Source of the DNA: Prevotellaceae bacterium
Lineage (GTDB): Bacteria; Bacteroidota; Bacteroidia; Bacteroidales; Paludibacteraceae
DNA: 5,184 bases
Direction of reading: 5' to 3'
Assembly: GCA_031255055.1 (NCBI GenBank)
Contig: JAIRTG010000024.1
Span: forward strand, 1-5,184
Part shown: piece by piece, positions 1-5,076 of the stretch
Position numbering within the stretch: position 1 is the stretch's first letter
Layout: each line of letters opens with the position of its first letter
Position numbers and translations under genes: made by a program
The notes under the pieces: model-generated
Told to the model about the DNA's origin: nothing
Database searches by the model: none
What the model saw: only the letters and a program-made list of their open reading frames with translations

Positions 1-28
1 CACTAAACACTAATCACTAATCACTATA
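1..28. repeat. Left heptamer array (CACTAAT)n, cut by window edge
   Basis: Four consecutive 7-base units are visible: CACTAAA, CACTAAT, CACTAAT and a degenerate CACTATA. On the other strand the unit reads GTGATTA or ATTAGTG, the same unit that forms the long array at the right end of the window, so the two arrays are inverted relative to each other. The array begins at base 1 and probably continues outside. It lies just outside the GC-rich left arm, as the right array lies just outside the right arm. Confidence 0.85.
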
Positions 29-34
29 AACGCT

Positions 35-220
35 GTCTTACGGGGCGTTGCGGGGCAGCGCCCCGCAGAGGGGGTAGCGGAAGACCGCGCAGCGGGCTGA
101 AGCGAGGGGGAGACTTCCCCCCCCCTAATTCTCTTTCTCTTTCTCTATCTCTTTCTTCAAGGAAGACCGCACGGCGGGCTGAAGCGAGAGGGAACCCCTC
201 TCTAATTCTTGTTCTCTTGT
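35..220 (-). repeat. Left arm of a modular structured intergenic repeat (inverted copy at 4891-5075)
   Basis: The reverse complement of 4891-5075 aligns here along its length. Bases 35-146 carry six substitutions and no gaps against the right arm; the remainder is more diverged and differs by one 6-base unit. From the outside in it holds a GC hairpin (49-67), then two tandem modules with an 82-base period, whose GGAAGACCGC starts lie at 79 and 161. Each module has an 11-nt mini-hairpin (85-95 and 167-177), the linker GCTGAAGC, a second hairpin (106-121 GGGGGA/TCCCCC; 186-202 GAGAGGG/CCCTCTC) and then TAATTCT followed by a pyrimidine tract of CTCTTT units. It lies beyond the terminator of the SemiSWEET gene. 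Strand '-' marks that it is read 3'-ward from the leftward operon, the same sense as the right arm has to ribBA. I see no protein signal in it; a reading frame across it is low-complexity Arg/Pro/Glu sequence. Confidence 0.9.
49..67. other. GC-rich perfect hairpin in left arm
   Basis: TGCGGGGC (49-56) and GCCCCGCA (60-67) form a perfect 8-bp stem with a 3-nt loop AGC. The right arm keeps the same stem at 5043-5061. The only difference between the two is one loop base. No T-run follows on either strand, so it is not a canonical intrinsic terminator. Confidence 0.8.
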
Positions 221-224
221 CGAC

Positions 225-262
225 AAAAAAAATGAGCAGACGATCAAGCTGACTGCTCATTT
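225..262 (-). terminator. Intrinsic terminator of the aminotransferase-SemiSWEET unit
   Basis: AAATGAGCAG (230-239) and CTGCTCATTT (253-262) form a perfect 10-bp stem around a 13-nt loop. Read on the minus strand, the stem runs directly into eight T residues (complement of A225-A232), the layout of a rho-independent terminator. It begins about 24 nt after the SemiSWEET stop codon, so leftward transcription should end before the repeat element at 35-220. Confidence 0.88.
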
Positions 263-285
263 ATACGATAGTGGAAAATCGGTTT

Positions 286-561
286 TCAGCGCTTATTCCG
301 CTTTTTCTTACGGTCGTTCGTCATTTTTATCCCGAAAATAATTGCGCTCATCACCGTTGTCAGCGTATTTGTAATCGCTAAGGGTATATTTCCGAGTACA
401 TATCCCTGTATCATAAAGCAAATAGAGCCTAATCCCATCGAAAGGAACGTCCCTACGGCAATGTCGTCGGTCATACGGGTTCTAATTGTCCGAATCGTTT
501 GCGGCAAATACCCGAAAATCATAAACACGGCTGCCGCGTAGCCAATAATATTAATATACAT
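286..561 (-). CDS. SemiSWEET family sugar transporter (PQ-loop / MtN3-like)
   Basis: This is a 91-residue, three-helix inner-membrane protein. SemiSWEETs are half-size relatives of eukaryotic SWEETs that dimerise and let sugars cross the membrane down their gradient. Visible: helix 1 about residues 3-23 ending in the family PQ motif (P20-Q21), the basic segment TIRTIRTR with TDDI after it (22-34), helix 2 about 35-55, and helix 3 about 59-79 with the family-conserved Asn at N65. The tail is strongly basic (84-91), which suggests a cytoplasmic C terminus. Length matches the family (about 85-100 residues). The position usually held by the sugar-pocket Trp in helix 2 (as in SWIAYG-type motifs) appears to be F49. 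The start is preceded by A-rich sequence, as is common in Bacteroidota. It lies 82 nt downstream of the aminotransferase on the same strand; I see no TAnnTTTG promoter or terminator in the gap, so co-transcription is likely. The substrate cannot be read from the sequence. Confidence 0.87.
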   Translation of the reverse strand: MYINIIGYAAAVFMIFGYLPQTIRTIRTRMTDDIAVGTFLSMGLGSICFMIQGYVLGNIPLAITNTLTTVMSAIIFGIKMTNDRKKKRNKR

Positions 562-643
562 ACTTTTTGTTTTTAATGTTGCATCTTATATTCAATAATG
601 TTATATCCAAGCATGTCGCCGACCTCCGAATCGGGCGGAATCG

Positions 644-1957
644 CTATACCGGATTGTTGTGTACGAACAAATCGAGTCTTTTTCCCAACTCCTCCATCTG
701 ATCCGGTCGGACAAACGAAACACAGGCACGTAATCCGTTTTTGTCATCGCTTCCGGTGATCGAAAGGGAAATGGCGCTGATGCCGTAATATAAAAACGTT
801 TTCATCAGTTCGCCGCTCGTCATGTTGGGATATGCGATCGTGAAATAAAATCCGTCGGCAACATTATCGCACTCATCTGTATAGACGATATAAAATCCAT
901 GCTCCAAAAAGCATTTTTTCATCCGTCGCGCTTTTTCTCCGTAGGATTTCAACGGGTCGATAAAATTCGTTTCTCCATCGTTTACGGCCTTCAACATCGC
1001 CGCAAGAGCATATTGTGCCGTGTGGGCTGTCCCCGCAGTGGTGGCATAGAGTACGCCGTAGGGAATAAAATGACCGAAGACATCGGTGGTGAAAAAGTTT
1101 TTCAGATCAGGATATTTCCGGCCGTACAGTTGCTCGCTGATAACCATCATCCCGATTCGCTGGCCGGCATAGCTGAATATCTTTGATGCCGACAGAATTA
1201 AAATGTAATTATCGGTGTAGCGGGCTACGGTGGGATGGAACGGCGCAACGCCAGGACGACTGTAGTCTGTCCTGAAATCCATACCGAAATAGGCCAAATC
1301 TTCTACCACAATCACATCGTACCGGCTGGCCAGTTCGCCGATGATTTTCAACTCTTCCTCCGTCAAGTTGATCCACGACGGATTATTCGGCGATGAATAA
1401 CAGATCGTACAAATGTTGCCTTCCTGCAAGTACGATTCCAGTTTTTGTCGCAGCTTTTCGCCCCTGAAATGCAATATGTCGAACGATTTAAACGGTAAGC
1501 CCACCAATTGTAACTGCGATTTGTTGACGGGAAATCCGGGGTCGATAAAAAGCGTACAGGGTTTATCTTTGTTTGTCTTGGCTGCCGAAATCAGTGCGGC
1601 AAAGCTGCCCTGCATACCGCCGGAGGTGGGAAGGCAGCACGAAGGGGAAATGGTGACATCTGTAAATAATTTGACAAAGCGGGCTATTTCCGTTTTTGCA
1701 AACGGTATTCCTTCGATATTCGGGTAGCAGGTTGCCATGCCGTTGTCCAGCGCCTCCTTTTCGGCCTCGATGCCACAGGCGGGCGCAGGAAGTCCCGGAA
1801 CGCCCATTTCCATGTGGATAAATGCCTGTCCGCTTTCTTTTTCGATTTCGGCGACAAGTTTCCCCACTTCGCGGATAGAGAGCTTTGTAATGTCGGATTG
1901 CCCGAAATGATGCAATAATTTGTCAACGAGCAATGGTGAAATAAAGGTGTTTTTCAT
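644..1957 (-). CDS. PLP-dependent aminotransferase, class I/II (fold type I)
   Basis: A 437-residue cytosolic enzyme that should move an amino group between an amino acid and a 2-oxo acid using pyridoxal phosphate. Fold-type I landmarks appear in order: SGGMQGSF (112-119, cofactor phosphate loop), SSPNNP (188-193, Asn contacting the PLP ring), EDLAYF (219-224, Asp220 for the pyridine nitrogen and Tyr223), SASKIF (256-261, Lys259 the Schiff-base lysine), Arg267 (phosphate contact) and a C-terminal GLRACVSF with Arg410 placed to bind the substrate carboxylate. The substrate is not evident; resemblance is to aspartate/aromatic-type class I enzymes in general. Start choice: the frame is open up to an ATG at 2053, but a good TAnnTTTG promoter at 1986-1993 lies inside that extension and the extra 32 residues (Lys/Phe-rich) look like translated promoter DNA, so the ATG at 1957 is preferred. 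It ends with TAG, 82 nt before the SemiSWEET gene, and diverges from the permease gene. Confidence 0.9.
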   Translation of the reverse strand: MKNTFISPLLVDKLLHHFGQSDITKLSIREVGKLVAEIEKESGQAFIHMEMGVPGLPAPACGIEAEKEALDNGMATCYPNIEGIPFAKTEIARFVKLFTDVTISPSCCLPTSGGMQGSFAALISAAKTNKDKPCTLFIDPGFPVNKSQLQLVGLPFKSFDILHFRGEKLRQKLESYLQEGNICTICYSSPNNPSWINLTEEELKIIGELASRYDVIVVEDLAYFGMDFRTDYSRPGVAPFHPTVARYTDNYILILSASKIFSYAGQRIGMMVISEQLYGRKYPDLKNFFTTDVFGHFIPYGVLYATTAGTAHTAQYALAAMLKAVNDGETNFIDPLKSYGEKARRMKKCFLEHGFYIVYTDECDNVADGFYFTIAYPNMTSGELMKTFLYYGISAISLSITGSDDKNGLRACVSFVRPDQMEELGKRLDLFVHNNPV

Positions 1958-1985
1958 GGTATTTAGTGTGAATTTATTGAGCCTG

Positions 1986-1993
1986 CAAAAGTA
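1986..1993 (-). promoter_or_regulatory. Bacteroidota-type -7 box for the aminotransferase unit
   Basis: On the minus strand this reads TACTTTTG, an exact match to TAnnTTTG, the -7 element used by the Bacteroidota primary sigma factor. It is preceded by a T-run and followed by CAGG. Transcription would start a few bases downstream, near 1980, leaving a leader of roughly 20-25 nt before the ATG at 1957. I see no good TTTG -33 box at the usual 19-21 bp spacing; the nearest TTTG is 30 bp upstream. Confidence 0.65.
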
Positions 1994-1997
1994 GAAA

Positions 1998-2036
1998 AAA
2001 ATGGTTTTAATGCTCTTTCGTTTCAAAATGGTTTTA
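1998..2036. repeat. Direct repeat AAAATGGTTTTA x2, possible operator
   Basis: The 12-base word AAAATGGTTTTA occurs at 1998-2009 and again at 2025-2036, 27 bases apart. Each copy is itself a small dyad, AAAA-TGG-TTTT. One copy lies immediately upstream of the leftward -7 box and the other about 30-45 bases upstream, where a transcription factor could act. No regulator gene is next to it, and AT-rich promoter DNA can give such words by chance. Confidence 0.4.
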
Positions 2037-2083
2037 TTGTCAGCGGAATACATTTAACCATCTTTCGTATATCTTGTCGTCGG

Positions 2084-2093
2084 AGTTCGAACT
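2084..2093. promoter_or_regulatory. 10-bp palindrome AGTTCGAACT upstream of the permease promoter
   Basis: AGTTCGAACT is a perfect dyad ending 8 bases before the rightward -7 box (2102-2109), so it lies in the promoter spacer or -33 region of the permease-ribBA operon. This would be a usual place for a repressor site, but no regulator is identified and the dyad is short. Confidence 0.3.
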
Positions 2094-2101
2094 TTTTGCG
2101 T

Positions 2102-2109
2102 TAATTTTG
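2102..2109 (+). promoter_or_regulatory. Bacteroidota-type -7 box for the permease-ribBA operon
   Basis: TAATTTTG matches TAnnTTTG exactly. Transcription would begin near 2113-2116, giving a leader of about 20 nt before the GTG at 2134. The -33 box is weak: a TTG at 2074-2076 is about 25 bp upstream, a little far. The leader is too short for an FMN riboswitch, and I see none upstream of ribBA either. Confidence 0.55.
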
Positions 2110-2133
2110 GTCGCTTAAAAAAAATGTTCTCCG

Positions 2134-3642
2134 GTGAAAAAAATCGACATATACCTGATTAAGCGGTTCATTCCGCTATTTTTTATGACCTCTCTGATCT
2201 GCATCATCATCCTGTTGATGCAGTTTTTGTGGAGATACGTCACCGACTTAGTCGGCAAAGGAATCGGACTCGGCGTATTGGCCGAATTTTTTATATACGC
2301 CACCTTGTCGACGGTGACCCAGGCATTGCCGCTTGCCATCTTGCTGGCTTCGCTGATGACATTCGGCAATCTGGGCGAAAGATTCGAACTCACGGCGATG
2401 AAATCCGCCGGCATCTCTCTCTTCCGGATCATGCGTCCGCTGATTCTACTGGTATTTCTTATCACCGTCGGTGCCTTTTATTTCTCAAACAACATCTCCC
2501 CCGTCGTCCAAAAAAAGCTATGGTCGCTCGTCTTTTCGCTCCGAAACAAATCGCTCGAACTCGAAATCCCCCCCGGCGAATTCTATCACGGCATCGACGG
2601 TTACAGCGTATATGTACGGACAAAAGACGGGCGCTTGCTCAAAGACATGATGATATACGATTTTTCAAACGGATTTAACAACGCGAATGTAACACTTGCC
2701 GATTCGGGATACATTCAGTTGACCGCCGACAATAAATACCTGATGCTGACACTTCATAACGGCGAAAGCTTTGAAAATATCGAATCAAAAAACAATACCG
2801 GTTCAAGTCAAAACATCCCCTACCGCCGCGAAACATTTGCATCAAAACAGCTACTGATCGACTTCGACACCGATTTCAATCGCTACGACGAATCGGTGAT
2901 GGACGACCAGTCGGTCAGCAAAAACATTGTCCAACTGAAAGAATCGATCGATTCGGCGACGATCATTTTCAACAACCGGGCGGCAGAACAGGCAAAAGCC
3001 CTCACAACAAAAAAATACTTGGGTCGAAACAAAGTGCAAGATCGCAATTTGGACGAAGTCATCCATGCAAATATCGCAAACATCGACACCCTGCGGACGT
3101 ATAATGCCGACTCTCTATTTGCCGGTCTGAATCCGACGGAACAGAAGCAATCGATCGAAAGAGCATACGAAATTGCGAAAAACACGAGCGGCGAAGTGAT
3201 CTACAACAGAGTCATGTTGAACGAAGCCGGCATTTATATGCGTCGTCACAAAATAGACCTCCACCGCAAATTTACACTCTCCTTAGCCTGTCTCATCTTC
3301 TTTTTCATAGGCGCTCCTCTCGGCGCGATTATTCGAAAAGGCGGATTCGGCATTTCGGTTATCATTTCGGTCGTGATGTTCGTTATCTTCTACATTTTTG
3401 ATAACACGGGTTACAAAATGGCTCGCGACGCTTTATGGGAAGTCTATCAAGGGATGTGGTTAAGTTCGGCCGTCCTGTTGCCCGTCGGCCTATTTTTGAC
3501 CTACAAAGCCACCAAAGATTCCGTCCTGTTCAACGCCGAGCAATATCAGAAAATGTGGCAACAGATAAAAGAATTTTATAACAAGCTGAAACGCGCAAAA
3601 AATAACGGAAAACAATCACAAACAGATTACCCAAACCGGTAG
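2134..3642 (+). CDS. LptF/LptG (YjgP/YjgQ) family permease, LPS export
   Basis: A 502-residue inner-membrane protein. LptF and LptG pair with the LptB ATPase to extract lipopolysaccharide from the inner membrane and pass it to the LptC-A-D bridge. The N terminus (MKKIDIYLIKRFIP) is family-typical. Predicted helices: TM1 about 13-33, TM2 about 51-76, TM3 about 100-119, a large periplasmic part about 120-378, TM4 about 380-400, TM5 about 407-425 and TM6 about 441-460, then a basic C-terminal tail. The cytoplasmic motif GERFELTAMKSAGIS (81-95) is the conserved loop following TM2 that contacts the ATPase. The periplasmic part has a beta-rich first half (jellyroll expected) and a helical, charged stretch about 265-375, making the protein longer than the roughly 360-residue E. 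coli proteins. Start is GTG: the frame has a TAA at 2116-2118 just upstream and the next Met (M18) lies inside TM1. Which of LptF or LptG it is cannot be decided here. RibBA follows after 16 nt. Confidence 0.9.
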   Translation: MKKIDIYLIKRFIPLFFMTSLICIIILLMQFLWRYVTDLVGKGIGLGVLAEFFIYATLSTVTQALPLAILLASLMTFGNLGERFELTAMKSAGISLFRIMRPLILLVFLITVGAFYFSNNISPVVQKKLWSLVFSLRNKSLELEIPPGEFYHGIDGYSVYVRTKDGRLLKDMMIYDFSNGFNNANVTLADSGYIQLTADNKYLMLTLHNGESFENIESKNNTGSSQNIPYRRETFASKQLLIDFDTDFNRYDESVMDDQSVSKNIVQLKESIDSATIIFNNRAAEQAKALTTKKYLGRNKVQDRNLDEVIHANIANIDTLRTYNADSLFAGLNPTEQKQSIERAYEIAKNTSGEVIYNRVMLNEAGIYMRRHKIDLHRKFTLSLACLIFFFIGAPLGAIIRKGGFGISVIISVVMFVIFYIFDNTGYKMARDALWEVYQGMWLSSAVLLPVGLFLTYKATKDSVLFNAEQYQKMWQQIKEFYNKLKRAKNNGKQSQTDYPNR

Positions 3643-3658
3643 TCACAACAAATTAGAA

Positions 3659-4909
3659 ATGGAAAAAAACAGCTCATTAAGCACCATAAGCGAAGCCGTA
3701 GAAGAGATAAAAAACGGGAAATTCATTATAGTCGTAGACGACGAAGACCGCGAAAACGAAGGCGATTTTATTTGTGCGGCCGAGAAGATCACGCCCGAAA
3801 TGGTCAATTTCATGATAACCGAAGGACGTGGCGTCGTCTGTGCGCCTTTGACCGAAGAAAGATGCGCCGAACTGGAACTGGAAATGCAGGTAGAGAAAAA
3901 CACCTCGATCCACTCAACACCTTTCACCGTAAGCGTAGATAAGCTCGAAGGCTGTACCACCGGCGTATCGGCGGCCGATCGGTCGGCAACCTTACGCGCA
4001 CTGGCCGATCCGGCAGCAAAACCCGAAACATTCGGCCGACCCGGACATATTTTTCCGCTTCGAGCCCGTTCAAAAGGAGTGCTGCGTCGCGCCGGACATA
4101 CCGAAGCCGCTGTCGACCTGGCACGAATGGCGGGATTATATCCGGCCGGAGCCTTGATCGAAATTATGAACGAAGACGGAACGATGGCCAGATTGCCGCA
4201 ACTTATCAGAATCGCCGAAAAATTCGGATTGAAAATTATCTCGATAAAAGACCTGATAGCTCACCGACTGAAAACCGAATCGCTGATCGAAAAAGGCGAA
4301 ACGGTGAATTTGCCTACCGCATACGGACATTTCAAGTTAACGCCTTTTAAACAGCTATCGAACGGAAAGGAGCACATTGCACTGGTCAAGGGCGAATGGG
4401 AAAAAGACGAACCGATAGCGGTACGTGTACATTCTTCGTGCGCCACCGGCGACATTTTCGGTTCCATGCGGTGCGAATGTGGCGAACAACTACACAAGGC
4501 GATGGAATTGATCGAAAAGGAAGGGAAAGGTGTGGTTGTCTACATGAATCAGGAAGGTCGAGGCATCGGACTGATGAACAAAATTAAAGCCTACAAGCTA
4601 CAAGAAGAAGGATGGGATACGGTGGATGCAAACATTCATCTGGGCTTTGAAGCCGACGAGCGGGACTATGGCGTAGGAGCGCAGATTTTGAGAGAACTGG
4701 GCGTATCGCAGATCAGATTGATGACCAACAATCCCGTTAAGCGGATCGGACTGGAGGCATTTGGACTGTCGATTGTCGAAAATCTGCCGTTAGAAATAGC
4801 GCCGAATCCGTACAACGCCTTCTACATGGAAACAAAAAAGAAACGAATGGGACATCATCTGCATTTAGTCCCCAAAACCGATTCCTTCCGGAAAGAGAAA
4901 GAGAATTAG
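3659..4909 (+). CDS. ribBA: Bifunctional DHBP synthase / GTP cyclohydrolase II (RibBA)
   Basis: A 416-residue cytosolic enzyme supplying both precursors of riboflavin: 3,4-dihydroxy-2-butanone 4-phosphate from ribulose 5-phosphate, and the diaminopyrimidine from GTP. The RibB domain (about 5-203) has DDEDRENEGD (27-36) with Arg31, Glu32, Glu34 and Asp36, plus Cys61, His130 in GHIFPL, His147 in GHTEAA and Glu168; these match the E. coli active-site set at a near-constant offset. The RibA domain (about 205-400) has zinc ligands Cys261, Cys272 and Cys274, NQEGRGIGL (297-305), Tyr312, and Asp333/Arg335 in DERD, the expected catalytic groups. Both halves therefore look active. It starts 16 nt after the permease stop, which points to one operon. 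Odd feature: the family usually ends soon after the GHHLHLVPK region; here a tail TDSFRKEKEN follows, and its final codons and TAG stop lie in the GAAAGA tract of the downstream repeat. Confidence 0.97.
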   Translation: MEKNSSLSTISEAVEEIKNGKFIIVVDDEDRENEGDFICAAEKITPEMVNFMITEGRGVVCAPLTEERCAELELEMQVEKNTSIHSTPFTVSVDKLEGCTTGVSAADRSATLRALADPAAKPETFGRPGHIFPLRARSKGVLRRAGHTEAAVDLARMAGLYPAGALIEIMNEDGTMARLPQLIRIAEKFGLKIISIKDLIAHRLKTESLIEKGETVNLPTAYGHFKLTPFKQLSNGKEHIALVKGEWEKDEPIAVRVHSSCATGDIFGSMRCECGEQLHKAMELIEKEGKGVVVYMNQEGRGIGLMNKIKAYKLQEEGWDTVDANIHLGFEADERDYGVGAQILRELGVSQIRLMTNNPVKRIGLEAFGLSIVENLPLEIAPNPYNAFYMETKKKRMGHHLHLVPKTDSFRKEKEN

Positions 4910-4910
4910 G

Positions 4911-4930
4911 GTAGGGGAAGTTTCCCCCAC
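4911..4930 (+). terminator. Hairpin directly after the ribBA stop, possible terminator
   Basis: GT-A-GGGGAA pairs with TTCCCC-C-AC around a two-base centre, eight pairs with one A/C mismatch (in practice a 4-nt loop). It starts two bases after the ribBA TAG. No T-run follows, so it is not a canonical intrinsic terminator; with the following hairpins it might slow polymerase or protect the mRNA 3' end. It also belongs to the repeat, so a function in ribBA termination is inference. Confidence 0.35.
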
Positions 4931-5042
4931 GTTTCAGTCCGCCGTGCGGTATTCCATGAAGAAAGAGAAAGAGAAAGAGAATTAGGGGGGGGGAAGTCTC
5001 CCCCTCGCTTCAGCCGCCTACGGCGTCTTCCGCTACCCCCTC

Positions 5043-5061
5043 TGCGGGGCTCTGCCCCGCA
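5043..5061. other. GC-rich perfect hairpin in right arm
   Basis: TGCGGGGC (5043-5050) and GCCCCGCA (5054-5061) form an 8-bp stem with loop TCT. It is the inverted match of the hairpin at 49-67, with an unchanged stem and one changed loop base. No T-run follows. Confidence 0.8.
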
Positions 5062-5076
5062 ACGCCCCGTAAGACC

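Larger units (their letters stand above)
4891..5075 (+). repeat. Right arm of the modular structured intergenic repeat
   Basis: Inverted counterpart of 35-220. In the direction of ribBA transcription it reads: GAAAGA-type purine tract and AATTAGGG (4891-4911, including the ribBA stop), hairpin 4911-4930, mini-hairpin CCGC-CGT-GCGG (4939-4949), a second purine tract (4958-4981), then a run of nine G opening hairpin 4989-5004, mini-hairpin CGCC-TAC-GGCG (5015-5025), and the GC hairpin (5043-5061). The two modules have a 76-base period, against 82 in the left arm; the difference is one hexamer of the purine/pyrimidine tract. The outer module matches the left arm almost perfectly, while the inner module next to ribBA is more diverged. 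Confidence 0.9.

Noticed and set aside
24..260. Leftward 78-codon open frame across the left repeat
   Set aside because: It starts inside the terminator hairpin, is entirely repeat-derived and encodes low-complexity Arg/Glu/Pro sequence with no domain. The right arm does not hold an equivalent full frame.
899..1186. Plus-strand open frame inside the aminotransferase gene
   Set aside because: Antisense shadow of a well-supported gene with no domain, promoter or start context. Other overlapping frames at 1413-1926, 2115-3185 and 3643-4587 were rejected for the same reason.
1958..2053. N-terminal 32-residue extension of the aminotransferase (ATG at 2053)
   Set aside because: The TAnnTTTG promoter and its expected transcription start lie within it, and its translated sequence looks like AT-rich promoter DNA.
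2124..2162. ATG-started 12-codon frame overlapping the permease start
   Set aside because: It is in a different frame, very short and without recognisable features; a leader-peptide role cannot be supported, and the permease frame itself is clear from GTG 2134.
3643..3658. FMN riboswitch upstream of ribBA
   Set aside because: Only 16 bases separate ribBA from the permease gene, and the operon leader is about 20 nt, too short for the riboswitch fold.
35..5075. Composite transposon or integron-like cassette
   Set aside because: The arms are inverted, but there is no transposase or integrase, no target-site duplication can be judged and the cargo is core metabolism and envelope genes.
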